64,000 nt of DNA from Oxalobacteraceae bacterium CAVE-383 (GCA_004134995.1 REGP01000002.1:1116001-1180000), one strand, 5' to 3'; positions 17,643 through 27,009 are shown, counted from the first letter of the stretch. The notes: a model not told the origin generated them from the letters alone. Program-made: numbers and translations.

Positions 17643-18409
17643 TGCGGCCTTTCGCGGCGCCAGGTCCAGAGCCGGCGATCGGCATGGCGCTGCAAAGTGT
17701 CCTCGCCGTTCAGGAAAAAGCGCATGACCTGCAAGCCGCCGGATTGCGCCTTGCCGTCGGTCGCGCAGTCGTTCTCGGCGGCGCTCCAGCACAGGCTGAT
17801 GGTATCGGTATCCGGCACGGCGGCGTCCGGGGCGGCCGTCAGCAGCCAGGCCCAGCCGAACGGCTGTTCGTCGCAATCGGCGAATTCGCGGTACATGGGC
17901 GGAAGCGGGCCGTCGGCCATTGCCAGCAGCACCGCCGGCGCGCCATCGGCCAGCAGGCTGCAGGCTTCGATGGCCGCATGTTCCACCGTGCTGCTGCCGG
18001 CCGCCAGGGCCAGGCTGTTGGCATGATCGCGGCGGGCAATCGAGAACAGGCCGCCGGTTGCGTTGTGCACGGACAGGCTGAAGGCCGTCGGCGACAGGGG
18101 CAGGCCGCGCGCCAGGTCGATCAGCAGATCGGCGGAACGGCCGCACTCGCCATGGCGGGAACAGAAGATGACGGGAATGTCTTGCCGGCCGGATTCGGGG
18201 AATGCTGCAGATTCGGCCGCAGGGGCAGGATAGGCGGCATAGGCCGCCTGCAAGGCCATTTTGCCGGCCATGCTTGCGCGGCGGCGCAGCATGGCCGGCA
18301 TGGCCGCCAGGGCGGTTTCCTCTCCCGGCGCCCAGGCGGCATGCGCGGCGACGCTGAACCGGATCCGGTTCACCGGCAAAGGACGATTGGACTGGACTAT
18401 GTCGGTCAC
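17639..18409 (-). CDS. Beta-ketoacyl synthase-like chain-length factor, first gene of aryl-polyene operon
   Basis: 256 residues matching the N-terminal-like ketosynthase fragment family of aryl-polyene clusters: FCSRHGECGRSADLL, then SVHNATGGLFSIA, where a true ketosynthase would have its cysteine. Catalytic Cys and His motifs are absent, so it is likely a partner that shapes chain length, as in ketosynthase/CLF heterodimers. The start is GTG at 18409 with AGGA eight bases before it. Upstream DNA holds the operon's only sizeable non-coding leader. Confidence 0.8.
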   Translation of the reverse strand: MTDIVQSNRPLPVNRIRFSVAAHAAWAPGEETALAAMPAMLRRRASMAGKMALQAAYAAYPAPAAESAAFPESGRQDIPVIFCSRHGECGRSADLLIDLARGLPLSPTAFSLSVHNATGGLFSIARRDHANSLALAAGSSTVEHAAIEACSLLADGAPAVLLAMADGPLPPMYREFADCDEQPFGWAWLLTAAPDAAVPDTDTISLCWSAAENDCATDGKAQSGGLQVMRFFLNGEDTLQRHADRRLWTWRRERPQ

Positions 18410-18830
18410 ACTATGTTTCCTGAACGTTTGATCTGCCAGTGACTTGAATTCTATTTATGTTCACATCGGCAGCCGCCGCAGCGGTCATCTGATTTGGTTC
18501 TGCAAAAATTCTGAACATGGTGCGTTTAACACTGTAATCAGGAGGAAATCGTTAATAAAACTTCAATTTATCCCCAAAGTGTGGCGATTATAAGGGAATT
18601 CATCGCGCCCTTTGGCGCAGATGGGGAGCCATCAACAGATAATTCTTAAATGATGCATTATCACGGCGGCAAGTTACTTTTTCATGACCCGGCCCTCGCG
18701 TACTCCTACAGAGAGATGATTGGAGCATCTGGATCATGATTGGTTGCGAGAAGTGAATAATATTGATGCCGGATGAGAATGAAAAATTATTGCATGTAGG
18801 AAATCACCTTGCGGCAATGTTATGTCGTCC
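18410..18830 (-). promoter_or_regulatory. Upstream region and promoter of the aryl-polyene operon
   Basis: A 421-bp gap, AT-richer than its flanks. On the minus strand a perfect TATAAT (18592-18587) lies ~178 bp before the GTG start; no convincing -35 was found 16-18 bp upstream of it. A GC-rich inverted repeat (18605-18609 / 18614-18618, GCGCC...GGCGC) covers part of the expected -35/-10 spacer and could be an operator or activator site. The end of the GGDEF/EAL gene forms the other border. No gene is seen inside. Confidence 0.5.
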
Positions 18831-21461
18831 CTACTGGCAGGCTTCCGACACCAGCAGCGTCTCGAAACGGGCAATCGGCACTGGCGGGCTGAACAGATAA
18901 CCCTGGTACGAAGAACAGCCGTGCTCCAGCAGGAATTGCCGCTGTTCGACGCTTTCCACCCCTTCCGCGATCACTTCCAGTCCCAGGCTGCGCGCCAGCG
19001 CCACGATCATGATCGCAATGGCGGCGTCGTTGCTGTCGGTCAAGACGTCGCGCACGAAGGATTGGTCGATCTTCACCTGTTTCAGCGGCAGGCGCTTCAA
19101 ATACGACAGCGAGGAATAGCCGGTGCCGAAATCATCCAGCGAAAATTCGACGCCGCGCGCCCTGAGCGTGCTCATCTTGGCGGCGGCGATTTCCATGTCG
19201 GTGACGAACAGGCTTTCGGTCAGTTCCAGTTTCAGCCGGTGCGGATTGGCGCCGGTCTGTTCCAGCACCTCCAGCAGCACGTCGACGAAATGCGGATGCT
19301 GGAATTGGCGCGCGCTGACATTGACCGAAATCGACAGCGCATCGCTGCGCGGATCGGTCGACCATAGCGCCAGCTGGCGGCACGCGGTATTGAGCACCCA
19401 AAGCCCGAGCGGAAAAATCAGCCCGCACTCTTCGGCCATCGGAACGAATTCGGCCGGCGACACCAGCCCGTGGCGCGGATGCTGCCAGCGCACCAGCGCC
19501 TCCGCCCCCGTGATGCTGCCCTCGCTGTCGACCTGCGGCTGGTAGTGCAGCACCAATTCATTGCGGCCCATGCCGTCGCGCAGATCGGCCTCCAGCAGGG
19601 CGCGGCGCGAAACGGCGGCCTGCATGGCCGGGCTGAAGAAGCGCATCGTATTGCGCCCGGCGGCCTTGGCCTGGTACATCGCCATGTCGGCGCGCTTGAG
19701 CAGGTCGTTGGCCTGGTCCTGGTTGCCGTAGAACAGGGTAATGCCGATGCTGGCGCTGGTATGGTGCAGCGCGCTGCCCAGTTCGAACGGCTGGCTCAGG
19801 GCGTTCAGGACCTTCTCGCCCACGGTATGCACCTGGTTGCCGGCGGTCTGTTCCAGGTCGGCCAGGTCTTCCAGCATCATCACGAATTCATCGCCGCCCA
19901 GCCGCGCCACCATGTCGACGCGGCGCGCATTGGCCTGCAGGCGCGAGGCGACTTCCTGCAGCAGCATGTCGCCCTTGTCGTGGCCGAGCGTGTCGTTGAT
20001 GGTCTTGAAATTGTCCAGATCGATCAGCAGCAGTGCGCCGGGGCGGCCGGTGCGCGATGCGCGCTCCAGCGCGCCGGCCAGGCGATCGTGCAGGAACAGG
20101 CGGTTCGGCAGGCCGGTGACGCTGTCGTAATAGGCAAGATAATGGATTTTGCGTTCGGCGATTTTGCGATGCGAGATATTGGTATTGATTTCAAAAATCG
20201 ATTGCTCGGCATGGCGCTCTTCGCCCGAGACCAGCGCCCAGTGCCCTTCGACCGTGAACTGGGTGCCGTTTTTATGGCGCTGCACGATTTCGCCGCGCCA
20301 TTCGCCGTCCCGGATCACGGCCTGGGTGGCGTTGTCGCTGAGCTGGCTGTCGGCCGGCAGCAGCGCGCTGATTTCCTTGCCCAGCGCTTCCTTGGCCGTC
20401 CAGCCGTACAGGCGTTCGGCGCCCTGGTTCCAATAGACGATCTTGTGCGACAGGGTGCGCACGATGATGGCGTCCTGGGCCTTGTCGAGCAGTGCGGCCT
20501 GGTTGCGAATGTGCTTTTCGGAGCGGCGCTGGCGCAGCAGGATGACGGTCAGCATGCCGCAGAACAGCAGCACCACCGCGGTTTCCATGGCGGCTTCCAT
20601 GACCAGGTCGCGGCCCTGGCGCTGCGCATTGGCCAGCGCTTCGGATTCGACCGTGGAAATGACCACCGACAAAGGATAGTCCCTCAGGGGGCGGCCGCTG
20701 ACGAAGCGCGGCGCGCCGGCCAGTTCGGTCTTGATGCTGAAGCCGGTCGGGGATGCGTTGCGCAGCTGCGCCAGCAGCGCCTGGCTGCGGATGCTGGTTT
20801 CCTGCGTGCTGTACAGCGCGATGCGGCGCGCCAGGATGCCGCCGTCGCTGGCGATCAGCGAAATAATGGTGCTGGGGCTGAGATGGGGTTTTTCGTATAG
20901 CTGGCTGAAAGCGCGCGGATCGATGCCGATGATGACCACGCCGCCGAACGCGCCGTCGGGTTTGTTGATGCGGCGTGTAAACAGGATGACGCGGCGCCCC
21001 GTAAAGCGGCCTATGCGCGGCTTGCCGATCTGAAGCTGGTCGCTCGGATCCTGTTTGTGATACTGGAAATAATCGCGCGCGCCGACGTTGGCGATCAGCG
21101 TCGGCAGCAGCGAGGCCACCACATCGCCGTTGGCATTGGCGACGCCGGCGAAAGAATAGGTATCGGTATCGATCACCTTGGCCTTGATCAGCCTTTTCAG
21201 AACGTCGCTGCCGCCGGTCTGCTCGGTCTGGTCCTTGATGATCAGCAGCAGCTGATCGATATTGCGGATGACGCGGATGGTCTGTTCTTCCATCGCCAGC
21301 ACCAGATTTTCGTTTTTTTCGACTTCATTGCGGGCAGCGGCGGCGGTTCCGTCGCGCACGTGATTGATCGCATAGTTCCAGATGCCGGCGGTCAGGAACA
21401 ATCCTATCAATGCGATTGCGGCGCAGCCCGACAGTATGTTCGCTTTGATTTTTCTTAGCAT
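18831..21461 (-). CDS. Membrane-bound sensor protein with PAS, GGDEF and EAL domains
   Basis: 876 residues. Order: TM helix ~8-28; periplasmic PDC/Cache-like sensor ~35-285; TM helix ~288-308; PAS ~320-430; diguanylate cyclase with intact GGDEF (522-526); EAL phosphodiesterase with EALVRW (654-659) and DDFGTGYSSL further on. Both catalytic signatures are intact, so it may make or break cyclic di-GMP, probably biased by its sensor. It lies directly upstream of the pigment operon on the same strand. A link between c-di-GMP and envelope pigment is plausible but not shown. Confidence 0.92.
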   Translation of the reverse strand: MLRKIKANILSGCAAIALIGLFLTAGIWNYAINHVRDGTAAAARNEVEKNENLVLAMEEQTIRVIRNIDQLLLIIKDQTEQTGGSDVLKRLIKAKVIDTDTYSFAGVANANGDVVASLLPTLIANVGARDYFQYHKQDPSDQLQIGKPRIGRFTGRRVILFTRRINKPDGAFGGVVIIGIDPRAFSQLYEKPHLSPSTIISLIASDGGILARRIALYSTQETSIRSQALLAQLRNASPTGFSIKTELAGAPRFVSGRPLRDYPLSVVISTVESEALANAQRQGRDLVMEAAMETAVVLLFCGMLTVILLRQRRSEKHIRNQAALLDKAQDAIIVRTLSHKIVYWNQGAERLYGWTAKEALGKEISALLPADSQLSDNATQAVIRDGEWRGEIVQRHKNGTQFTVEGHWALVSGEERHAEQSIFEINTNISHRKIAERKIHYLAYYDSVTGLPNRLFLHDRLAGALERASRTGRPGALLLIDLDNFKTINDTLGHDKGDMLLQEVASRLQANARRVDMVARLGGDEFVMMLEDLADLEQTAGNQVHTVGEKVLNALSQPFELGSALHHTSASIGITLFYGNQDQANDLLKRADMAMYQAKAAGRNTMRFFSPAMQAAVSRRALLEADLRDGMGRNELVLHYQPQVDSEGSITGAEALVRWQHPRHGLVSPAEFVPMAEECGLIFPLGLWVLNTACRQLALWSTDPRSDALSISVNVSARQFQHPHFVDVLLEVLEQTGANPHRLKLELTESLFVTDMEIAAAKMSTLRARGVEFSLDDFGTGYSSLSYLKRLPLKQVKIDQSFVRDVLTDSNDAAIAIMIVALARSLGLEVIAEGVESVEQRQFLLEHGCSSYQGYLFSPPVPIARFETLLVSEACQ

Positions 21462-21778
21462 TGAAAAATTTCCGTTCTAACGGCTATCCGGCCGGCGTCG
21501 GGAAATGCGGCGCCGGGTAAATGAACGTAGTAATCACAGGCTGGTATGGCAATGACGTAAGTTAGAACGCTGACTTGAGAGCGGCCCCCGTTTGTTTTGT
21601 TATTAATAATCACATTGAATTACATTGTTCTTCCGCCGCATTGATGCCGTTAATTTTTTTACGCGACGAAAACGAGAATACATTATTTTGGCGTTGCATA
21701 GGAGCAAGACGGCATTGAAACGCTGCAATAATGTAAATTTTTTAAAGGTCATGCCGGAAGCTGCCGTAATCAAGAAAG
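21462..21778. other. AT-rich intergenic region before the GGDEF/EAL gene
   Basis: 317 bp between the start of the GGDEF/EAL gene and the stop of the unrecognised gene at 21779, both on the minus strand. It is distinctly AT-rich and should hold the GGDEF/EAL promoter, but I see no element good enough to name, and no believable small gene. Confidence 0.4.
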
Positions 21779-23032
21779 CTACTGTTGCGCCGCGTATCGT
21801 TCGCTGATGGAAGGCAGGGGTATTTCCGGCGCATGGCCATAGTTATTGTTATCGATTCCCATTTCGGCCAATTCGATTGCCCGGGCCTGCCGCTGTCCTT
21901 CGACGATCGGCGCGACGGCCGCTTCTGCCTGCCGATGCAAATTGCGGGGATCCCAGCAGCCGTCATGACCGTGCCACCAGATGCGCGGATATTCGGTAAT
22001 CCGGCCGATGCCGCTTGGCGGCGTCGCCGCATTCACGTCGGCGGCGCTGAATGTCGCCCCGGCCCAGGTCACGACTTTATCCGGGCGCAGCGCGGCGCTG
22101 CCGCATTGCAAGCCGTGCGCCGCCATCTGGCCGAGCATGGCGCCGCCGTGCATGAGCAGCATGGCATTGCCGCCGCCGGCCAGGGCCGCCGCCATGCCCG
22201 CGCCGACGCCGGCCACATTGCCGGCGGAACTTGCCGCAAAAGCCCATTTTGCATTGGGATTGCTCATCGCCCATTTGAAATGCACGCCCAGTTCAAGCCC
22301 CAGGGTCGCCTGTATCGGCGTTCCCGGATATTTCAGATCCAGTTCGGTCGGGCGGATGACCCATTCTTCCAGGTATTCGGCGCCGTCGGCATCATCCGGT
22401 CCGAGCGCCCGCCATCCCGCATCGGTATGGACAATCGGCACATTGAAGCCGTGATTGCGGATAATCTGCGCGCTCAATCCGCACCATGCGGGCAGGCAGT
22501 TTTCAGGCAATACACCGCGCAAGGTTTGCGGCAGGTTGAATCCGATTTCGTCGTGTACCGGAAACAATTGCAGATAGTAATTGCCGGTATGCGGATAAAT
22601 ATCGGGTTTGACGATATTGACCTGGACGCCGTACTTTCCCGACAAGCCGAATAAATGCATCGGTATTTCCGCCGCAATCTGATTGACGTTGAACAGGCCG
22701 GTTTTATCCACCGCAATCCGCCCCGGCGATCCCGGTTCCATATGCGGAGCGATCAGGTCGGTCATCGCCTGCATGAAACCGGATGAACGCATTGCCGCCA
22801 GCAATCCCTGTGCCGGCGGGGCGGTTTGCCGCTCGGGGAGTTCGATTGCGCATTCGAAACCGTCTTCGTCGGTAATCGTGATGACGACGGCATGGTTGCC
22901 GGAAGGCTTGGAAGGTGCTGATTGTGAACCAGGCTGGGGAGGCGGGGCGAATGGCGGCGATGGCAGCGGCGGGCGCGGCGGGATGGAAGAGAAAAATGAA
23001 ACGGGCAAAACGGTCTCCGGCTTGTTGATCAA
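21779..23032 (-). CDS. Unrecognised protein, proline-rich N-terminus and glycine/alanine-rich hydrophobic segment
   Basis: Up to 417 residues from a TTG start at 23032; no ATG precedes it in frame and no good SD is visible, so the true start may differ (a CTG further upstream has AGGGAA six bases before it). Residues ~15-45 are proline/serine-rich. A globular part follows, with a Gly/Ala-rich stretch (VAGVGAGMAAALAGGG, ~270-290) that could insert into membrane or pack in a core. I recognise no family and no signal peptide. Its unusual composition and single-gene setting are compatible with a secreted effector or a phage-derived gene, but nothing proves that. Confidence 0.62.
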   Translation of the reverse strand: MINKPETVLPVSFFSSIPPRPPLPSPPFAPPPQPGSQSAPSKPSGNHAVVITITDEDGFECAIELPERQTAPPAQGLLAAMRSSGFMQAMTDLIAPHMEPGSPGRIAVDKTGLFNVNQIAAEIPMHLFGLSGKYGVQVNIVKPDIYPHTGNYYLQLFPVHDEIGFNLPQTLRGVLPENCLPAWCGLSAQIIRNHGFNVPIVHTDAGWRALGPDDADGAEYLEEWVIRPTELDLKYPGTPIQATLGLELGVHFKWAMSNPNAKWAFAASSAGNVAGVGAGMAAALAGGGNAMLLMHGGAMLGQMAAHGLQCGSAALRPDKVVTWAGATFSAADVNAATPPSGIGRITEYPRIWWHGHDGCWDPRNLHRQAEAAVAPIVEGQRQARAIELAEMGIDNNNYGHAPEIPLPSISERYAAQQ

Positions 23033-23135
23033 GGCGGAATGACAGGATGCGAACAGGAAGGGTTCCCTGCCGCCGTGCAGATGAAATTTTATTATCGGCG
23101 GCCAAAAAAATAGCGGGAATGGGGCGAATGGTGTT

Positions 23136-23285
23136 CAGTCAAGGCGCGAGGCGCCGGCGGGAAAAATGCGGGCGGGCATTGTACTTCGTTCGTGTCCTCC
23201 GTCGGCCTGCGGCCGCCTCCCCCTTTACCTCACTGCGCACAATACCCGCCCGCATTTTTCCCGCCGTCGCCTCGCGTCTCGACTG
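23136..23285. repeat. Long imperfect inverted repeat downstream of mmsA
   Basis: Arms 23136-23182 and 23239-23285 (47 bp each) match when folded, with about five mismatches, around a 56-base loop. Transcribed from either strand, it gives a very long GC-rich hairpin. It starts 5 bp after the mmsA stop codon on the minus strand, and so may end or stabilise that transcript. No T-run or target-site duplication was found. Confidence 0.75.
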
Positions 23286-23290
23286 ACGGT

Positions 23291-24841
23291 TTATTTCGCA
23301 GTCGGCATCGCAAATTCCGCGCCCTTGGCGATGCTTTCCGGCCAGCGCTGCATGATCGATTTCTGCCGGGTGTAAAAGCGTACGCCTTCTTCGCCGTAGG
23401 CGTGCATGTCGCCGAACAGGCTTTTCTTCCAGCCGCCGAAGCCCTGCCATGCCATCGGCACCGGGATCGGCACGTTGATGCCGACCATGCCGACCTGGAT
23501 GCGGCGGCCGAATTCGCGCGCGACATGGCCGTCGCGGGTGAAACAGCTGACGCCGTTGCCGAATTCGTGCGCATTGACCAGATCGATGGCCTGCCCCAGA
23601 TCGGCCACATGCACGCAGCTCAGCACCGGCCCGAAAATTTCTTCCTTGTAGATGCGCATCGATGGCGTTACGCGGTCGAACAGGGTGCCGCCGGTCCAGA
23701 AGCCGTGTTCGCAGCCGGCGCCGGCATCGGCGGCCTTGAAGCCGCGGCCGTCGACCAGCAATTGCGCGCCTTCGGCCACGCCCGATTCGATATAGCCGTG
23801 GATGCGCGCCAGCGCGGCGCTGCTGACGATCGGTCCCATTTCGGCTTCGGCGTCGGTGCCGTTCCTGACCTTCAGCGTGCGTGCGCGTTCGGCCAGCATC
23901 GGCAGCAGGCGCTTGCCGACATCGCCGACCAGCACCGCCACCGAAATCGCCATGCAGCGCTCGCCGGCGGAACCGTAACCGGCGCCGACCAGCGCATCCA
24001 CCGCCTGTTCCAGATCCGCATCGGGCATGATCACCATATGATTCTTGGCGCCGCCCAGCGCCTGCACGCGCTTGCCGTGGCGCGCGCCGGTCTCATGGAT
24101 CGCGTTGGCGATCGGGGTCGATCCGACGAACGAGACCGCGCGCACCTGCGGATGGGCCAGCAGCGCGTCGACCGCTTCCTTGCCACCCTGCACCACGTTG
24201 AAAACGCCGTCGGGCAGGCCGGCCTGGCGCAGCAGATCGGCCATCATCAGCGACGGGCTCGGATCGATCGGGCTCGGCTTCAGGATAAAGGTATTGCCGG
24301 TCGCGATGGCCAGCGGAAACATCCACATCGGCACCATCACGGGGAAATTGAAGGGCGTGATGCCGGCCACCACGCCGAGCGGCTGGCGCAGCGTCCAGTT
24401 ATCCATGTCGGTCGAGACCTGGTCGCTGAAATCGCCCTTCAGCAACTGCGGCGCGCCGCAGGCGAATTCCACGATATCGATGCCGCGCGCGACTTCGCCC
24501 TGGGCGTCGGAAAACACTTTGCCGTGTTCAGCCGTGATCAATTGCGCCAGCGCATCCTTGTGCCGGTTCAGCAGCTCGAGAAAGCGGAACATGACGCGCG
24601 CGCGGCGGATCGGCGGGGTATCGGCCCATTGCGGAAAAGCGGCCTGCGCCGCGGCCACCGCCAGTTCGACTTCGGCGGCGCCGGCCAGCAGCACGCTGCC
24701 GCTGACCGCGCCGGTGGCCGGGTTGAAGACATCCTGTGCGGCAGGCTGTGAAGCCGGGGAAGAAGATGCAGCCGCCGCCGAATGGCGCTGGCCGCCGATC
24801 CAGTGCGCAATCAGGGTGGGGGTGGAAATCGGTGCGTTCAT
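23291..24841 (-). CDS. mmsA: CoA-acylating methylmalonate-semialdehyde dehydrogenase
   Basis: 516 residues of the aldehyde dehydrogenase superfamily. The catalytic cysteine context [12 protein letters not shown] is the MmsA signature (CM instead of the usual CT), and [13 protein letters not shown] is the cofactor-site block. The enzyme converts methylmalonate or malonate semialdehyde with NAD and CoA to propionyl- or acetyl-CoA, late in valine, beta-alanine or inositol breakdown. ATG 24841 with GGAG six bases before it is preferred over the in-frame TTG at 24853. It is divergent from the nitronate monooxygenase gene. Confidence 0.92.
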   Translation of the reverse strand: MNAPISTPTLIAHWIGGQRHSAAAASSSPASQPAAQDVFNPATGAVSGSVLLAGAAEVELAVAAAQAAFPQWADTPPIRRARVMFRFLELLNRHKDALAQLITAEHGKVFSDAQGEVARGIDIVEFACGAPQLLKGDFSDQVSTDMDNWTLRQPLGVVAGITPFNFPVMVPMWMFPLAIATGNTFILKPSPIDPSPSLMMADLLRQAGLPDGVFNVVQGGKEAVDALLAHPQVRAVSFVGSTPIANAIHETGARHGKRVQALGGAKNHMVIMPDADLEQAVDALVGAGYGSAGERCMAISVAVLVGDVGKRLLPMLAERARTLKVRNGTDAEAEMGPIVSSAALARIHGYIESGVAEGAQLLVDGRGFKAADAGAGCEHGFWTGGTLFDRVTPSMRIYKEEIFGPVLSCVHVADLGQAIDLVNAHEFGNGVSCFTRDGHVAREFGRRIQVGMVGINVPIPVPMAWQGFGGWKKSLFGDMHAYGEEGVRFYTRQKSIMQRWPESIAKGAEFAMPTAK

Positions 24842-25001
24842 GGGTGTCTCCAAATATATGTACGGTCAGTATAAGGCGCTGGAAGGGTTGGCTGGATGCA
24901 TAGAATTCATCTCTTGCGCATGAGATGCGTTCTGTTCATTTAAATGTATAGTATGGCAACGCTTTCCATAAGTTTGCCGCCAATTTTTCCGGAGCATTAT
25001 T

Positions 25002-26072
25002 ATGTCGACTTCATCTTCGCTGGGCAGCCGCTTTCCCATCATCCAGGCGCCGATGGCCGGCGTGTCGACGCCGCAGCTGGCGGCGGCGGTATCGAATGCC
25101 GGCGGTTTGGGATCGATCGCGCTGGGCGCCGGCAACGTGGCGCAGGCGCGCGCAATGATCGAGCAGACCCGCGCGCTGACTTCGGAGCCGTTCAACGTCA
25201 ATGTATTTTGCCATGCGGCGGCGCAGGCACGGCCCGGGCGGGAAGCCGAGTGGCTGGCGTATCTGCAGCCGGCCTTCGCCGAATTCGGCGCGCAGCCGCC
25301 GGCGGCGCTCAAGGAAATCTATCGCAGTTTCAATGACGACGATGCCATGGCGGCGCTGCTGGTGGAAACGGCGCCGGCTGTGGTGAGTTTTCATTTCGGG
25401 CTGCCGCCGGCATCGATCATTCAGGCGCTCAAGCAGGCCGGCGTTGTGCTGCTGGCGACGGCGACCGATCTGGAAGAAGCCACGCTGATCGAAGAGGCCG
25501 GGGTCGATTGGGTGGTGGCGCAGGGCGTCGAAGCCGGCGGCCATTACGGCATGTTCGATCCGGGACGCAGGAAGGCCGGCGACGCCATCGGCACGCTGGC
25601 GCTGACGCGGCTGTTGTCGCAGCGCATCGGCATCCCGGTGGTGGCCGCCGGCGGCATCATGGACGGCAAGGGAATCGCCGCGGCGATGGCTTTGGGGGCG
25701 AGCGCGGTGCAGATGGGAACGGCGTTTATCCTGACGCCGGAATCGGCGGCCGATGCTTCGTATCGCGCGCTCCTGCAAAGCGACGCGGCGCTGCATACGC
25801 GCCAGGTGACGGCGGTATCGGGCCGCCCTGCGCGCGGCATTGTCGGCCGCTGGATGACGCAGATCGAAACCGTGGGCGCGCCGGCGATTCCGGATTATCC
25901 GATTGCCTACGACGCCGCCAAAGCGCTGCATGCCGCCGCCCTGGCCAAGGGCAACCACGACTTCGCGGTCAACTGGGCAGGACAGGCCGCCGCCCTGGCG
26001 CGCGCCATGCCGGCCGGCGATATGCTGCGCACGCTGGTCGATGAATGGCGGCAGGCGGCGGGATTGATTTAA
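25002..26072 (+). CDS. Nitronate monooxygenase (2-nitropropane dioxygenase family)
   Basis: 356 residues, FMN-binding TIM barrel. N-terminal [25 protein letters not shown], a phosphate-binding [23 protein letters not shown] block, and the GVEAGGHYG segment with the active-site histidine support the call. It oxidises alkyl nitronates, such as the natural toxin propionate 3-nitronate, to aldehyde and nitrite. A partner in detoxifying nitro compounds next to mmsA (malonate semialdehyde removal) would be chemically consistent, since propionate 3-nitronate yields malonic semialdehyde. Clear SD (GGAG) seven bases before ATG. Confidence 0.9.
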   Translation: MSTSSSLGSRFPIIQAPMAGVSTPQLAAAVSNAGGLGSIALGAGNVAQARAMIEQTRALTSEPFNVNVFCHAAAQARPGREAEWLAYLQPAFAEFGAQPPAALKEIYRSFNDDDAMAALLVETAPAVVSFHFGLPPASIIQALKQAGVVLLATATDLEEATLIEEAGVDWVVAQGVEAGGHYGMFDPGRRKAGDAIGTLALTRLLSQRIGIPVVAAGGIMDGKGIAAAMALGASAVQMGTAFILTPESAADASYRALLQSDAALHTRQVTAVSGRPARGIVGRWMTQIETVGAPAIPDYPIAYDAAKALHAAALAKGNHDFAVNWAGQAAALARAMPAGDMLRTLVDEWRQAAGLI

Positions 26073-26085
26073 AGGGTACGTGTCG

Positions 26086-26191
26086 GCCGGAGAAAGCGCG
26101 AGCCGGAAGCGAGGGCGCGCGCCTCCGTCTCTCGGCTTCAAACGTTCGTCGGAGGCGCCCACCCTCGCTTTCGGCTCGCGCTTTCTCCGGC
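26086..26191. repeat. Long near-perfect inverted repeat downstream of the nitronate monooxygenase gene
   Basis: Arms 26086-26127 and 26150-26191 (42 bp) differ at three positions and flank a 22-base loop. It begins 13 bp after the stop codon of the nitronate monooxygenase gene. Same architecture as 23136-23285 but different sequence. Probably a transcript-end hairpin; no transposon hallmarks. Confidence 0.78.
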
Positions 26192-26306
26192 TATGAGGTT
26201 TGTTTTGTGGCTGGCGCGACGCGTGTCTTTTCCGCCAGCGCCACTTGCCGAGCCGGTATGCCAGCCACGCCCGCGCGCAGATCCTTGAAAATTCAGGAGC
26301 GATGTA

Positions 26307-26945
26307 CTATGCGATGTCGGCCAGCCGCGTTGCATAGGCGGCGACATCGGCCGGCCATTTCCCAATATGTTGACGGAATTGCGCGCCGTCGTCGGCGAAC
26401 AGCGCGCGGCAGGCTTCTTCGAAACCGGGCAGATCGCCGGCCAGGGCCGACATGAAATGGTAGGCGGCTTCCTGCGCTTGGCGGCGCTGCTGCTTGCCGC
26501 CGGCAATATCGCCGCGCCGCGCCTGTTCGACCAATCGCCGCAAAGTAACCGAAGCGCCGCCGGTTTGCGCCGCCAGCCATTCCCAATGCCGCGGCAGCAG
26601 CGTGACTTCGCGCGCGACCACGCCGAGTTTGGGGCGGCCGCGGCCGCGCTGGGCGCCGCTTGCCTCGGTATCTGATGCCGGCGACGGCGCCTCGTCGTCG
26701 CCGGCAATTTTTTCCAGTTGCGCTTCGACCGCGCGTCGCAGCAGGCGTTCGATAACGTCGGCGCGGCTGCCGCGCAGATCGAAATCGATCACGCGGCCGG
26801 TTTGGTCATCGAAAGCGAGGATGGTTTCCGTGGATTTTTTTGCCTCGGCGGCCTTGATCGCCAATGCGACTTCCAGGAGAGAACCGGCGCAAAGCAGGGC
26901 ATGGCCGCCGAAGGCGGTGGCGCGGTGGGAAAGCGGATCTTTCAT
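26307..26945 (-). CDS. DUF2239 family protein
   Basis: 212 residues from ATG 26945. It shows the family's blocks: an N-terminal domain ending with TGRVIDFDLRG, then GRGRPKLGVVAREVTLLPRHWEWLA (~115-140), and a helical C-terminus rich in Ala/Arg. COG3644/DUF2239 proteins are widespread in Proteobacteria; to my knowledge the function is unassigned. The GRGRPKLG stretch is AT-hook-like, so DNA or RNA contact is possible (inference). The gene stands alone behind the composite repeat at 26964-27009. Confidence 0.82.
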   Translation of the reverse strand: MKDPLSHRATAFGGHALLCAGSLLEVALAIKAAEAKKSTETILAFDDQTGRVIDFDLRGSRADVIERLLRRAVEAQLEKIAGDDEAPSPASDTEASGAQRGRGRPKLGVVAREVTLLPRHWEWLAAQTGGASVTLRRLVEQARRGDIAGGKQQRRQAQEAAYHFMSALAGDLPGFEEACRALFADDGAQFRQHIGKWPADVAAYATRLADIA

Positions 26946-26963
26946 GGGGTGGCTCGCGGGTTG

Positions 26964-27009
26964 TTTAATTAATACCCGGATTATAATCATGTTTAATTAA
27001 ATCCGGGTA
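26964..27009. promoter_or_regulatory. Composite direct/inverted repeat, candidate operator of DUF2239 gene
   Basis: TTTAATTAA occurs at 26964-26972 and again at 26992-27000. The flanking 9-mers TACCCGGAT (26973-26981) and ATCCGGGTA (27001-27009) are perfect inverted copies. The element starts 19 bp before the DUF2239 start, where a repressor would block transcription. Regulator unknown. Confidence 0.55.

Noticed and set aside
25011-26162. Minus-strand frame of 383 codons opposite the nitronate monooxygenase gene
   Set aside because: Antisense shadow; the plus-strand protein carries the FMN-site motifs.
23136-26191. The two long inverted repeats as ends of a transposable element
   Set aside because: Arm sequences differ between the two, no target-site duplication flanks either, and the genes between them are ordinary metabolic genes.
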